The notes: generated from the letters alone by a model not told the origin. A stretch of 64,000 bases of DNA from Phymatolithon calcareum (GCA_977006965.1 OZ345355.1:2728001-2792000), one strand, 5' to 3'. Shown: positions 20,411 through 32,090, counted from the stretch's first letter. Numbers and translations are program-made.

Positions 20411-21276
20411 CAGGGGGGGTCGCTATATAGTGCCACATAGAACCAGACTAAAAAATGCGCACTATTTAGGCTCCACACTACATGAAATTTGAGGGACCGT
20501 TTCGCGCTACTGTAAGCGTGTTTACCGTGACCCCCAACGATGTTGTGCGGAGAACGGGGAGAACGATTTTACTGGCGTTTTTCATCTTCAGAACGCTTGT
20601 TGAACATCTCTGAGACAAGTTGCTGTCTCTGCTTCTCATTGTTCTGCTTACGGATAGCGTCTATGAATACCCGAAATGCTCGTTGAAGATGACTACTAGC
20701 GTCAGGAAGGTTACACAAAAACGCGGACTCTTGGAGAGGGCGAAAGATGGTGTGCAGCTCAGTGAGAGCTCGGGGAGATGCGATAACCGCAGAAACTTCT
20801 TCGTCTTCGCTTTTATTGTCAGGTTCTATTGGGCTTTGGGCTACAACCTCCTCCAATATATCCGAAACATCGGAAACTATCGCCTCTTGAACGTCTGTAT
20901 CATCTTCAACCTCAAAGCAATGCTCCACATCCTCGTGTTTGACGTCATCATCGATTTCAGCTCTCAGGATGTCGTCACTCGGTAAACTGACTTTCAGTTT
21001 ACGCAACATCTCGATGACGGCGCTGACAGCATGCAAAGTGCTTCAAGCTTTTGTTGAAGCGTCAGCCGCGTTCTCTTCTGCCCTAGGTGCCCCATCACTG
21101 TCGGCGGCGTGAAGATGGTGAGCTGAAGAGGCGAAGAGGAGAATGGCGGCCAGGAATGCCCTGTCAGCAGCTACAGCCTTTGTCTTTGATATGATAATCG
21201 TGCCAGCCCAAAATGCGTTGCATTAAGTAGAGGGTGGCACTATATAACCCGGCACTATATAGCAACCCCCCACCTG
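20411..21276 (-). mobile_element. pogo/Tigger-like (Tc1/mariner) element
   Basis: Left TIR CAGGGGGGGTCGCTATATAG (20,411), right TIR in complement CAGGTGGGGGGTTGCTATAT (from 21,276), both followed by AGTGCC. TA dinucleotides flank both ends (20,409-20,410; 21,277-21,278), the signature of Tc1/mariner target duplication. At the right end the TATATAGTGCC word is repeated once. The 866-bp length is too short for a full transposase. It is an internally deleted copy that keeps the C-terminal coding part on the minus strand. Confidence 0.88.
20569..21036 (-). pseudogene. pogo-type transposase C-terminal part
   Basis: 155 residues, acidic in the middle (EIDDDVKHEDVEHCFEVEDD) and helical at the end (FIDAIRKQNNEKQRQQLVSE). 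No catalytic DDE motif is present. Assignment to the pogo transposase C-terminus rests on its position inside the TIRs, the acidic linker and the helical tail, which are common in CENP-B/Tigger-like proteins. Confidence 0.5.
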
Positions 21277-21589
21277 TAGTAATAATTTGACTTTTTGCGA
21301 CAAAAACAGACAACTGAAGTGGTCCCAGAAGCTCGGCAATGCCAGGTCTCTAGTACATGAATGGTCCCGTTGTTCGCTAATCGAACTTCACGGGCGAATA
21401 AAACATATCACAAGCTACCATCCCTGTTCATATCATGGTAAGCAATGATGTTTGGACGAATTTGCAACACAATATAGATCTTGACTACTACAATAGTCAT
21501 TTTTTCAAGCACTAGAGATATCGGCCGTGTCGTCCTGTCCCCTAATCAGAGGAGCCCTGGCAGTTTAGTCAATTCAATGTGGCGCAAGG

Positions 21590-21895
21590 CACTGAGAGTT
21601 CTACCTTACTCTGTTTCATATCGACGAGCTTTTAACCATGTTTCTGGCTGTGGACAAGTAAGGACTGCTTGCAATCTGAAAGCATCGAGTGCCACATGAC
21701 AGTGGAGTAATTTTCCCCCTCGAGGTACCGAAGGAGACCAGAAGTGGGGTTTTGTAGTCCAATGAATCGTGCTACACCAACAAAAAGAGAAGCAATGCTT
21801 TAGACAGAATCCTCTTGGCACTAGGAACGTTGCTGCAAGCGTCAGCAGATGCGTTAGTAACTTCTAAATAAAAAGCTACATTTCTTCTTCTGCTT
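21590..21895 (+). mobile_element. LINE-D 3' end
   Basis: Aligns with 50,880-51,150: TGTTTC.GGCT.TGGACAA, ATTTTCCCCnTCGAGG, GTTTTGTAGTC.A.TGAATC, CCTCTTGGCACT, CGTCAGCAGATGCGTT.GTAA, then TTCTAAATAAAAAGCTACAT and a TTC-rich end. It is a non-coding 3' tail. Confidence 0.65.
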
Positions 21896-22540
21896 ACTCT
21901 ATGTCATATTTATCCACCCTGGAGCCATGTTTCCGGTGAATATAGTGCACAATACATTCGAAGCGAGTGGGAGCAAATCGGCATGAGGGATGGCATAAGC
22001 GGATGTAATAATTCTACACAAAGCAGAGCGCCTCGCTCAGGGTCTAGTGGCACAGAAAAGTAATATACATGGCCGAAGCCAGGGCTCTATAGACCTCCTT
22101 GCACGGATAGAATCGACGTCCATAGCGATGTAGACATAAAAATATTTTACAGCTGTGGACTATTTCCGATATTCTGCGATGAACGACCATTGTTTCCTCT
22201 GGCGAAGTTTATCTCTCGGAACTGGGTCAAAAACAGCTTTTAGCCCAAGAATAGCGATGAAGATTTGAGTTTCCTAACGAAGAGCTTTTGTTCCCTTGCT
22301 CAGTTAGGACACATGAAACATAGAGTTTGGAAGTATTAGAATGCCCAATTCCATTTCGATGATAATTGAGGAAACTATCTACGTGGTCACCAAAAGTGGG
22401 AAAAATTCACTACATATCCATCGTTCGCCGAACGTACTCGGGGGGGGGGGGGAATTTTATGTTTTTATTTTACAAGTCCTCAACGCCAGATTTACCGACA
22501 ACAGAGCAGCTTGGGTCTCAGTAACTTCTCTGTTTAACAT
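21896..22540. other. No recognised gene
   Basis: A run of 13 G at 22,440-22,452 is the only low-complexity feature. ORF 22,341-22,778 spans this run and is probably not a gene. Confidence 0.3.
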
Positions 22541-24200
22541 TTATGTTCCCAACTCACAATTGCCTCACTCATCTCCGTCTTCTCCAACGCTAGTATCCAT
22601 CACTTGCTACGTTCTTCTTCTCCGTATTAAAAAATGCCAAAGCAGGGCTGAAGCCTCGAAAGCGCGACGTCTTTGTCGCGCCCGTGTTATGTCGCTGTCC
22701 CAAGGCGGTCGCTTTTTCCTCTCGCGACTGTACGCCGCACAAATGGATCGCGATAGTCATGCTGTTCGTAGTAGGTGATCTAATGGGCCATACGGGCACG
22801 TGTCTCTCGTGTGTCTCTGCGCTGCATCGCTGTCTTTTGCGTAGGTTGTAGTATATAAGCTAGTTTGTTCCTTCCGCTGAGTAAAGGAAGGTGGGGGAGT
22901 TCTGGATTTCGGCTCGATTGCTTGGATCAAGCACGCGCAATGTTCGCCTGACAGTCCCTTCAACCACGCGGAGTCGGAGCTCTTCCCAACCTTCTTGGAC
23001 GCAACCGCAATCATGCAAGCCAGCACGGAGACAACTGCGTTCAAGTTTCCCTTTCCCTTTTTCGTGCGTTCGTGCGAAGGTCGACGGCCAAGCCATGGTC
23101 GCCGCCTGAAGACGGCGTCGTTTACTCCTTCCTTTCTCTTTTGCCTTTCGTCATGTCGTAAGCGGCGCAGTGGACGTCCGTTCGACTACTCTCCACACTT
23201 ATTCTTCTCCGTTTCCGCGAAGGCTCGCACTCGTGTTCGTTCCGCTCGACCGCTGGAGTTCCCGCAAGGCTACCGCGCTTATCCTCAACACCTGGACGAT
23301 TGTGTTGCGCTCGTTGAGCTTCCGAAGCCCAGTACGGCGCAGCCTCGCGCCCGTGTCTGATCACCACGCCCGCTTGTGTTCCCGCAAAGCCATGGAGTGC
23401 TCCGATGCTGATCTACACGCTTACTCTGTCTTTTTGTCCTGGAGGTTTTGGTTGCTTGTCTTTCTTTCCTCCTCTTTTGTCTTGTCTCTCCCGCTCTTTT
23501 CTTCTCTCTCCTCTCTTGGGCTTTTTCTCTCCCATGTGGCGTCGGGTTCTTTGGAGCCTGGCGCTACAGTCTTCTTGGCCTGCTGACAACAAATCGGGGA
23601 GGGGGTTTTTAAACTGAAGCCCGCTCTGGAGGACAACTTTGCGTGGGAGGTTCTTAATCGGGAGCTCACTCCGGGGGACAACTTCGGGAGCGCTCTTCAA
23701 CGGAAGCTCATTCGGGGGGACAACTTGGGGGAGGCGCTCTTCAACGGAAGCTCGCTCGGTGGGACATCATCGGGGGGACGCTTTTCAACGAAAGCCCGCT
23801 CGGGAGGGCAATCAGAAGGCCATCACTGGGGATTTCAATCGCAGGGGACTGCTCGCCGAACCTACTACTCAACCCTGGCCAAGCGTACTATCATAATCAC
23901 CCGAGCCAAAACTTCAACTCATCCGTTTTTCAAAGCAATCTCTCAGAGAGTAAAATTTATTGCGAGCGCTACTCTCTATGCCTTAGATCCTCGTCGCAAG
24001 CAGCATCTCCGACATAGTAGGCGGTATGGTAGATGATCATGGAAAGAGCCGCTTTGTCAATGTATTTTCATTTCGCCTCAACAAGGGTGTAGATGTTGGG
24101 CCTCCCGCATGTCTGCGAAAAATGCCCAGTGTTTCCGCACGAGAAGCAGTGATGGACCTCATTTCCAACGGCAAGTTGGGCTTCTTTCGCTTGTGGCCCG
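22540..24200 (+). repeat. Repeat family with G-rich 40-bp tandem units, copy 1 (possible LTR element)
   Basis: Starts with TGTTCCCAACTCACAATTGC and runs through CATCACTTGCTACGTTCTTC. Both are repeated at 35,685-35,822. A TATA-like GTATATAAG at 22,851-22,859 could be a promoter. 23,595-23,850 is a degenerate tandem of about 40-bp units (CTCTTCAACGGAAGCTCGCT and CGGGGGGACAACTT). ORFs through the tandem give Gly/Ser or Arg/Lys-rich repeats only. The copy at 35.7 kb lacks about 0.9 kb corresponding to 22,680-23,570. A solo LTR or LTR-type leader is one reading, but no primer-binding site is certain. Confidence 0.45.
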
Positions 24201-24425
24201 GCTTAGACACAAGGTAAAACGGTACCTAATCATCCTGTACTTGATGGTCTCCAGAGACTGAAACACGAATGATGCTGTCCTCATGTTGCTCGGCCTTCGT
24301 TCTCAACATCTATACGTCCCCGAACCAGTGCTTTTTCCACTAGTCAAACAAGACCCGATGCTGCATCAAGCCCCTAGAAGAGCACAAAAGTGCGGCGACA
24401 ACTTGGCTACATGACCACTGGAGCT

Positions 24426-24560
24426 CAGGCTTGTAAACAATACTATTGCCAAGGATTGCAGCGAAAAGTGCAATCCGCAATATGGATTGCATCTCAGATT
24501 CCGCCACAATACATACCCCAATCAAAGATTCCGCGGCATTTCATATTGCAATACAAGTTT
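24426..24560. repeat. TTGCAATA-rich segment, possible small hAT-type MITE
   Basis: CAGGCTTGTAAACAATACTA at 24,427 resembles the ends of the hAT-like element at 39,491. Many ATTGCA/GCAAT words follow, ending near GCAATACAAGTTTG. The second terminus is weak and no clear target duplication is seen. Confidence 0.3.
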
Positions 24561-24619
24561 GCCCAATGGAGAGAGACCCATCAAGACAGGTCGTGGAGTG
24601 TGCTGGACGGAAACACCTG

Positions 24620-24720
24620 AAGGGGATATATGTTGACTTATTTTAAAAGCTCCCAAAGCCTCAATTTGAGTAACAGGGCAGCCTCTCGCTGTTTCCATTT
24701 TCAAAAAACCCTGCACTGTT
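24620..24720 (-). mobile_element. LINE-E 3' tail fragment
   Basis: GGGGATATATGTTGACTTAT then CCCAAAGCCTCAATTTGAGT and AACAGGGCAGC, read in complement, is the best-preserved LINE-E tail in the window. No coding part remains. Confidence 0.7.
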
Positions 24721-24789
24721 AGAAAGAAAACGTCCCTTACTTCTTACTTCGCTTAGACGCTATTATCAGAGTTTGTTTTTTAATTATTT

Positions 24790-24875
24790 TTTTAAAGCTC
24801 CGGTCATACGAATATACGTGCAAGGCTTCATCAGGTGCTACCCTCACTAGGCGGCCCTACTTCTATTATCAGAGC
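24790..24875 (-). mobile_element. LINE-A-related 3' tail
   Basis: The complement reads AGTGAGGGTAGCACCTGATG, AAGCCTTGCACGTATATTCGT and ATGACCGGAGCTTTAAAAA, matching the tail at 30,215-30,290. A shorter piece of the same sequence lies at about 36,265-36,293. Confidence 0.55.
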
Positions 24876-24879
24876 GTAG

Positions 24880-25950
24880 TTTTCGGTTATGGCCTTTTCA
24901 AGCTGGCAGATGGCGAAAGTATCGATTTTGGCGAAGATCATGACACATGTGGAGAGAGAATATTTCGGAAATTTTCGCTCATCCACTACGTGCTCGTAAC
25001 TTTTGCCATGCTATATGGTAGCTCAAACTCCCCGTGTCATGCATCGCGCCAGAGACGCAGATGGAGAATGCCTCCCGCTCTTTTTCTGAAGTGATTTATA
25101 TTGGCCATACCGTGACTATTACTCGGTGCTTGCGGGTTTCGACTGTTCTCTTCATTGTATTCTGCAAACGCCATCATCTGCAGGCGTCATGAGACGGAAA
25201 TCTGTTATTTTACGAAGCTAGGGGCAGTAGGGGATCGTTTTCGACATGAAGTTTATTCGCTTGTCGCGCCATGTTGCTATGATATGATCTCTCTGTGGTG
25301 GATTTGCAACTATGTAACAGCACGACGTTAAGCTTGACGAGTGAAGTATAGAACATCATAAATTGAAATATCAACGGAATCAATAGCGCTCCGTACTTCT
25401 GATGTCCACAGAAGTTTCGATATTTCCAAAATCCCCCTGAGCAATTACGCTTCGCCTGAAACTCTCGACCCCTACCCCCATTGTGCGTCTCTATGCCCTT
25501 GTGCTGGAGGGAGTACATCCTGTCACCCCGACCTCTGCGACTGACTTTGGCACCAACTGAAAACACTCATCCCTGATATACATATGAAGCAAGAGAGAGC
25601 GCTACTCCAAGACGAGGACCTTCCCCGGAACGCTCAAAGCAAGTACGATCTGTTCCTCTACGATATCTAAGTCTCCCCCTCTCTGGAGGAGTACGGCATC
25701 ACCATCCTAAGCCCTTACTCCATCCAATACATCCGCTATGCTGGCTGCCATCCGTTATGAGCTGTGGACTCCGCCGAGAGATCGATTTACACGCCTTCGC
25801 CATGAACATCTACGAGCGCCTCGGATCTTGAATTGAACAAAAACTCGATATCCTTTACTTCGAATATCGCACAACGCCGTGAAACCTCCCATGCTAAGGG
25901 AAGCACGAACCTCCTCGCCCTCTTTGATTCCAGTTTTTTCGCAACTGTTT
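24880..25950. other. No recognised gene
   Basis: ORF 25,210-25,566 (-) of 118 residues has no recognised domain. The stretch 25,580-25,900 reads as broken coding sequence on + with several stops; no family could be assigned. Confidence 0.3.
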
Positions 25951-26655
25951 AGTTGTTTTGAAAGCCCTCATTAACAGTCCTAAGACTGTACGGGAGCAGC
26001 TTTTCATAGCTTGTTTATTTTAGTATATCGCCTGGTCCCTAATACAGGGACTCGTCGTTTTCCATATTGTCATTTATGGTGACGCTGTAGAATAGTTTTA
26101 GGGTCTAATGCCTTTTCCGTTCTTAACATTTCTCCGGAGTCCAGATCATACTTTGTTAGGTTCTTGCGTACGGTCTCCAGGTGGCGCTCTGCTGCCGTTC
26201 CGAATGTATTCGATATTAGCGTCGTGCTCACTTGAGGGAACCTACCACTTGCGTATTTTATGGCCAGCTTTCGATGTCGCACCTTGGAAAACCTGAGGAT
26301 GGCCGGGATATCATCCGGTTTGTCGTACGGTATTTTCCTCTTTCTTCTTGCTTCGAGCCTCATGCCTTCTTTTGCGAACAGTATTCGTCGGAGGCCTGGG
26401 GATTTCGCTTCCTCCATATGATTCAAGTGGGCCGCGAACTGTTCTTGTTGCAACATCGCCGCAGTATCGCAACTTGCCCAGTGTAGTTCTTGGAATTTTC
26501 ACTCTTGCCTTGGCTTGGATAGGATAGCCGACTTCCTCTTTGATTCCAGTGCTCTTCAGCTCCGTAATGTCGCCATCAATAGACACCGATTGGATATCAT
26601 GGACCCTAGTTAGCACAGTGCACTTTGTTAAGGCTATACGCCCTACCAACATTGA
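25950..26655 (-). mobile_element. LINE-B 3' part
   Basis: ORF 26,070-26,456 encodes RLEARRKRKIPYDKPDDIPA, ILRFSKVRHRKLAIKYASGR then FPQV, TFGTAAERHLETVRKNL and LDSGEMLRTEKALD. The + copy at 29,310-29,789 ends MEKEESLY; here the frame is lost just before that. The tail is CTCATTAACAGTCCTAAGAC in + orientation. It is 5'-truncated at about 26,655, where an oppositely oriented LINE piece begins. An equal arrangement occurs at 49.8-50.6 kb. Confidence 0.7.
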
Positions 26656-26659
26656 TTTT

Positions 26660-26880
26660 ATGATGTCGTGTGTCTACATATGAGAGAAAGAAAAACGAGT
26701 CTGAAGTGCCTGGGAGTGATTTTCAACAGAGCCCCTATTTCGAGAATATCGTCCTTGGCGACATACTTTGGAACTGGAGATTTGATGGAGCTCAAAGCGC
26801 TCCAACGAGCAAAACGATTCACGGAAATGGATCAGGAGACTCAATATGAATGCAAAAGAATCACTCGTAATTAATTGGAT
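26660..26880 (+). mobile_element. LINE-E-like C-terminal piece in opposite orientation
   Basis: Encodes LKCLGVIFNRAPISRISSLA, then YFGTGDLMELKALQRAKRFT and ETQYECKRITRN, the LINE-E C-terminal block, with no tail of its own. It abuts LINE-B head to head on the left and the LINE-F tail on the right. The same LINE-B/LINE-E junction exists at about 50,460, so the composite existed before it was copied. Confidence 0.65.
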
Positions 26881-27930
26881 TTATTGAGAAGGTACCATAT
26901 GTCCCAACTGGAGGAAGGTCGGCACCTTTCTTGACATATTCTATTAGCATTGAAAATTCAGCTTCCTTAATCGGAATTGTATAGAATCACGTCAATGGCT
27001 CTAGCCACGTCAATCTCTTCTGCCGGGGTCCATGAAGGCTTCTTCAGGATTCTCTTGAGTATTCCAACTGCCTATGATCCTTGACTCCCCATTTGTACAA
27101 TTAACTTCGGTGTGTTTCTCGGAAAATGGCCTACAAACCACCTTGCACAAAGAATTCTGTATCTGCTTTCTTTCATCCTCACTGCTTGGTGCGGTATAAT
27201 ATTCTTGGCGAACATAAGTTTCCAGATGTTGTGCTCCTCTTGCTGTTCCCATACTCGCCGAAGGCCAGATCTATCTTGAACGTCCGTTGTCGTGTTTGAT
27301 TCCCGTACACAATCGAGAGTTTCGAGTTCTAGCTCTGCCCCTGTGTCATGTGTCTCCTCCACAATTCTGCTTAATCTTTGTCTTAGCTTCCGGAGCAGGT
27401 GCTGTCGGCGAATCTCCCATGGCTCTATTTGGCACAGTTTCATTAGTCTTCGTTGCAATGTCCTTCTGAATTTTCACTGCTGCTTTCGATACACCGATTG
27501 TGTCGGGTTTTATATGCACAGCGTACTCATATACTCTGATAAAAGTTTTGAAGAGCCTGATACTCTTTTCCGTGCTATATCATCTTCTTGTCATTCCTAG
27601 GTTGCTCATGAGCCGTACTTTGGAGCTTGCGCTTTTGAATCGCTCCAGAAGCTTGTCGTCACGAATACCATTCGCGTCAATTGTCGTCCCGAGATAGTCT
27701 GCAGTGCGTCGTATTTACACTTCCGCGCCTACCAGTATGATGGGTTTCCGACCCTTCGACGTGGTAGTATGACTGAACATTTTCGGGTCGACAAAGTCAT
27801 CCGATAGACCAGTACCCATTCGGAGCATTCCTGGAGCATGTTCTGTAGTTCTTCTTCGTTTCTTGCCATTAGTATGACGTCATCGGCAAACATGTTCAGA
27901 CGAAGGCTCGGGTCAGAATCAAAAGAATCA
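26875..27930 (-). mobile_element. LINE-F with partial reverse transcriptase
   Basis: The 3' tail is at the left (TTGGATTTATTGAGAAGGTA, complement of the LINE-F tail). Minus-strand coding: at about 27,875-27,895 NMFADDVILMA, the RT catalytic F-x-D-D motif; then the thumb region in broken frames; then ORF 27,072-27,458 with the C-terminal ESRYRILCARWFVGHFPRNT, the LINE-F version of the GRFP motif. The polymerase fingers and endonuclease are missing (5' truncation near 27,930). Confidence 0.7.
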
Positions 27931-27999
27931 CTTGGGCGCTCATGGGAAGAGAAATTCGAAATAAGGAGATTTTAGGAAAGTAGAGGGTGACCGACACGG

Positions 28000-28062
28000 A
28001 AGTCGGCGAGAAGCTGCCCTGCTACTCAAATTGAGGTTTTGGGAGGTTTTATAACAAAACAT
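28000..28062 (+). mobile_element. LINE-E 3' tail on the + strand
   Basis: GAAGCTGCCCTGCTACTCAA then ATTGAGGTTTTGGGAGGTTT matches the LINE-E 3' end in direct orientation; the final AATAAA part is altered (TATAACAAAACATC). Confidence 0.6.
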
Positions 28063-29300
28063 CACACATCCCCTCTGCATTCCGGAGACAGTGTAAGGAT
28101 GTTTACGTTTAGCTTTATTGAATTCATACATTCACACGAAGCGAAGCAGTATCTAGATGATTTGAGTTCTAATTCACTTCGCTCAAAAAAACAAGCTGTT
28201 TACATTAGGTCTAAGCGCAGTCGGAGCTGGAGGAGCCGGAGATGTTTGCAAAGTGAGGCCTTGTGAAGAGCACGATACACGGAGACCCACAGTAGAAAAA
28301 TCTTTTCGAAACTCTACTGCTGCAGGCCCTGACAGAACCTTTTTATTGCATTTGTTGAATGGTTGCGATAGAGCGGGACACAATGACGGTGGGAAGATTC
28401 ACCACAGACAAGTAAACGTGCAGAACTACCACAGTTGAAAGCAGCACCTATTATATTCGTTCGAATGATATGCGCAATGCCCGACGAGCAAACGTGGCGT
28501 TTCCTCTCTGAGCATAATCAAGGGGCTAGAAATGATTCTTCCTTAAAATCAAGGGCCAACCTCACTGCCATACACTACGTTTCATGTCTGCTATTGCTCT
28601 CAAGTCTCGCGAAAATTCCTTGTTGCTCCGCATGGCGCGTTGTTCGACTTGGGCAAGTGTGAGCCAGCTGCATGTTTTTAATTAACACCCCTCAGGATTT
28701 TTCGGAGCAGATAATCAACGAAAACAGGAGCGAGAGAACGATGGACCGAAAAAAGGCACCTTCTCCCTTCGACGCTTTCACTCGGACTTCGCACCCCTAA
28801 TCACCATGATATAAAATTCCGGTTGGAGCAGCTTCCTCCCAACCTGGCAAATCAGTATAAACATAAACAGAAACATGGCTCTTGGATGTATCAAATACAT
28901 CATTGTTTCAGAAACCCTCTGTCGGATTACAGAGAAATCTACCACTGCACAGTTGAGGCAGATCGAGAGCCATACGAATTCGCTCCCTCCATATTAAGAG
29001 ATGGTGGCAAGAAACACAAAATTGTGTGGCTGTGATTTTTCCTCCGATGGCAGCAACATATTTTCTCAGTTAAAGTTTATTTAAAAGCCTCTCAGTGTAC
29101 GGGAAAAGATTTCTCAGTTGCTACGTTCCATTGTGCAGTCCGCTGAAACCTACCTCAAGTCATGAGCGGTGGGAAAAATCTGAATCCTAGACTATCCTAT
29201 ATCCTATTTGGTACTCTTATGCGGTTCGCTGCTCGCGTCCCTCCTTACTCGACGCCGCGTCTTGTGATACTTCTACTGAACTGCATCATCAGAGGCACTA
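28063..29300. other. No recognised gene
   Basis: Several ORFs of 60-75 residues, for example 28,823-29,035 (+) with no start context or domain that could be recognised. Confidence 0.3.
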
Positions 29301-29389
29301 GGCCAATAATTGCGATCCGAGACATTTAGAACTGCGAAGAATAACAAAAAAAGTACGCTCCTCTTTCTCTCATCCTCACGGTGCATATA

Positions 29390-29885
29390 CGATGCTCGCA
29401 GTGTACGATCCCCTTCAAACATATGCAGGAAGGGAATCCCCAGGCTAATTCAGACAAAAGATGGCACGGGGCTCAAAGCAAGAAGAAAGAGAAAAATACC
29501 GTACGACAAACCGGAGCATATCGCGGCCATCCTCAGGTTTGCCAAGGTGCGACATCGACAGCCAGCCATAAAATACGCAAGCGGTAGATTATCTCAAGTT
29601 ATCACGACGCTAATATCGAATACATTCGGAACGGCAGCAGAGCGCCACCTGGAGACCATACGCAAGAACCTAGAAAAGTATGAACTGGACTCCGGAGAAA
29701 TGTTAAGAACGGAAAAGAAATTAGACTCCATACTGCTCTACAGAGCCACCATCATTGACCATATGGAAAAAGAAGAGTCCCTGTATTAGGGAACAGGGAC
29801 TATACTAGAATGAACAAGCTATGAAAAGCTGTTCCTGTACGGTCTTAGGTGCGTTAATGAAGTCTTTTAAATAAAAATATACGAT
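29390..29885 (+). mobile_element. LINE-B 3' part, + strand
   Basis: ORF 29,310-29,789 (LINE part from about 29,390) carries RRKRKIPYDKPEHIAAILRF, RQPAIKYASGRLSQ, TFGTAAERHLETIRKNLEKY and ends MEKEESLY at a TAG. In the motif GRFP the Phe is Leu (GRLSQ). The tail is GTACGGTCTTAGGTGCGTTA then GTCTTTTAAATAAAAATATA. It is 5'-truncated. Confidence 0.75.
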
Positions 29886-30214
29886 GCTCGATTAGCTTCA
29901 CTCGGTGCAAGATGGCGTATAGGTTGGGGGAGACATATATAAGTTTTTGGTGTTTGTGACCAGGAAGCATTGCCAACGCAATTAGAATGTGGGGAGGAGG
30001 ACACAGATGATGATGCAGTTTTGCTTAGCTAACATTGTAGGACTACTGAACCGCACTAAAGTAGATCTTGCGGTGGTACTGAAAGGATTTAGACAGCAGT
30101 GAAAACATGTACTGGAAAGCAATAGCTTAAAGCTCGCATACAAAGTCAAGAGTTCCGTCAGATGATGTACAGGAATTCATTGCAGCGCGGGCACATGACA
30201 CCATAAGAGTAGAG

Positions 30215-30295
30215 ACGCCTTAGTGAGGGTAGCACCTGAGGAAGCCTTGCCCGTATATTCGTATGACTGTAGGGCTTTAAAAATTGCAATAGAAA
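30215..30295 (+). mobile_element. LINE-A-related 3' tail
   Basis: AGTGAGGGTAGCACCTGAGG, AAGCCTTGCCCGTATATTCG, TATGACTGTAGGGCTTTAAAAATTG. No coding part precedes it. Confidence 0.55.
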
Positions 30296-30890
30296 ACTTC
30301 ACTTTTGGCTTCGCACGACTTTTGACGATGCAATTCGTTGACGGGGGATTTCGGAAAACGGTATAATGGCGCCTTATACAGCGACCTGTCTGATGAACCT
30401 GGTTAAAAGAAAAATCAGATCAGCCTTTATGTTCGTGTCAAATGTTCAGGCGAGACCTCCTAAGATGACGCGTCCGCGAATACATCTGAAAGTGAAACAG
30501 ATGCGCAAGAATAACGAAAGCCTCGCTAGGGAAAACAACCCAGTTTCAAATCAAGGCGAGATCTAGATTAACGACGCTATCACCTGATATGCGCAGCTCG
30601 TGTATTGATCAGAGCAGATTGCAACTTAACATATTTCTGTGACGAGGCCAAATACTTGACACCAACATAGCACAACTCTTGCTCTGTTGACTGGTTTCAC
30701 GGCTCACTCCTGAGTTATGTGATCTAACAGCAGCTCTATATGTTTTGTAGTTTGTTCTCATCATTGTAGTCGAGGTTTGAAACAACGTATACCAAAGACG
30801 CACAATAATGTCTTGAATTTCCTTGATTCCCTGAGCTCAGATCTGGACACTTTGTAAACTCTGCCGTGTTTCTATACATGTGGAATGAAG
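30296..30890. other. Intergenic stretch upstream of the 31-kb gene
   Basis: No gene is recognised. ORF 30,366-30,566 (+, 66 residues, basic) has no detectable family. Confidence 0.3.
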
Positions 30891-30900
30891 AATCTTGCTC

Positions 30901-30908
30901 TATATAAA
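30901..30908 (+). promoter_or_regulatory. TATA box of the secreted-protein gene
   Basis: TATATAAA lies 67 bp before the ATG at 30,975. A TATA-dependent start would fall near 30,930-30,940, giving a 5' UTR of about 40 bases. Confidence 0.7.
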
Positions 30909-30974
30909 GCGCAGCCGGAAAGCTGGTACTAAGTCTTATCGCGTCAAGCAATTTGAACCAGAAACTCAATCACC

Positions 30975-31531
30975 ATGTTTGCTCCTGCAAAGTTCCTCGC
31001 TTTGGCTCTTCTTGTGGTCTTGTGCACCCTGACCACTGCTGCCCCTGATTCAGAGAATTTAGAGAACACTGTTCGCCAGGAAAAGGCTGCTCCCAAAGCC
31101 AGGGGGGCCGCTCCGTACAAACGCTGGGGCGTTGCGGTTCTCTGTGAGCGAAAGGGCTCGCAACCCTACTTCTATACCCATTATTCTGCTACCCTTATCT
31201 ATCCGACTCACACGGGCGCATGCAAGCGCACTTATGTGAAAGGAAGTATTCCCGGAAAGTCGCCGAATTACGATCATGCGCTCTGGCCGTTGCATGGTGA
31301 GTATTTCACCGGCCTTAAGTGGTACTACGAAAGTATGTTTGCTTGTACCACCGGTCAGGTTGTCGTCAAGCGTGGATCTTCTGTCTTGTTTAAGGTATGC
31401 AATACGTTTTCTTCTCCTTTCCACATAGCTTTCGATCTCAGCTACTAACAGGGTCCAATTTTTGTAATCTTCTACTGCAGTGCGAGGACTACTATGATGC
31501 ACATGTCATTCACTTCTACATATCGAAGTAA
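30975..31531 (+). CDS. Small secreted protein, two exons
   Basis: Exon 1 is 30,975-31,394 (140 codons) and exon 2 is 31,481-31,531. The intron of 86 bp starts GTATGC, ends CTACTGCAG, lies in phase 0 and has a CTACTAAC branch site at 31,442-31,449. Without splicing the frame would end at 31,448. The spliced product is 156 residues. Residues 1-22 (MFAPAKFLALALLVVLCTLT..) form a signal peptide. A charged propeptide-like stretch (ENTVRQEKAAPKARGAAPYKR) follows, with a dibasic KR that could be cleaved. The mature part has four Cys (LCERKG, GACKR, FACTTG, KCEDYY) and is rich in Tyr and His. No family is recognised. It is the best-supported intact host gene here: TATA box, clean splice sites and an AATAAA at 31,655. 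Confidence 0.85.
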
Positions 31532-31654
31532 TGGAGCACGCATGAAAAAGCCTCGATTTGCGATCACGTTCCTTACAGAGTAGGAATTTGTGTCTCGCTA
31601 AGATACCAAGCTTTGGTACGGTCTCTATTCACCCAACAAGTGCATTGAATGGGA

Positions 31655-31660
31655 AATAAA
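31655..31660 (+). terminator. Poly(A) signal of the secreted-protein gene
   Basis: AATAAA in GGGAAATAAATCGG, 124 bases after the stop codon at 31,531. Confidence 0.5.
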
Positions 31661-32090
31661 TCGGGCTTGCGCCACATTTGTTTCAAGCATTTTCGAAAAT
31701 ACGCCCCTTCAGAAATGCAGAAGGTATAATAGAAGACGGCTATAAGCATCAAAGATACTTGGTATATTCTCTCAGCGATATTCCTTCGCAAGTAGGCTGA
31801 CAATAGCTCCTGATATCTCTCCGAACAACTTATACATGTGTTGTGCAGAAACCCGAACTATATGAATTAGTAATCTAGCGAAAACAGGAATCAGTGGGGT
31901 TGACTGGAAGGACAGACGACACTAAGAATAGAGAGTTTGTCCTTTCGCAAGAAGAGATTCGTCAATCATTAAGCTAAGTTTCGGAGGCCTAGAGCATGTT
32001 CATACGCCAAGCACTTCATAACTGAGAAGTGGCTCCCTCCTGCTGTCCAAACAGCGTAACCGAAATACCCCTCTTGACTTTTGAAATCTT
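31661..32090. other. No recognised gene
   Basis: Only short ORFs in the flank between the secreted-protein gene and the LINE fragment. Confidence 0.3.

Noticed and set aside
22341-22778. 145-aa ORF across a run of 13 G
   Set aside because: It spans a homopolymer and repeat sequence shared with 35.7 kb, and has no coding-like composition.
23639-24036. Gly/Ser-rich and Arg-rich ORFs in the G-rich tandem
   Set aside because: They are translations of a low-complexity DNA repeat open in several frames; no evidence of a protein.
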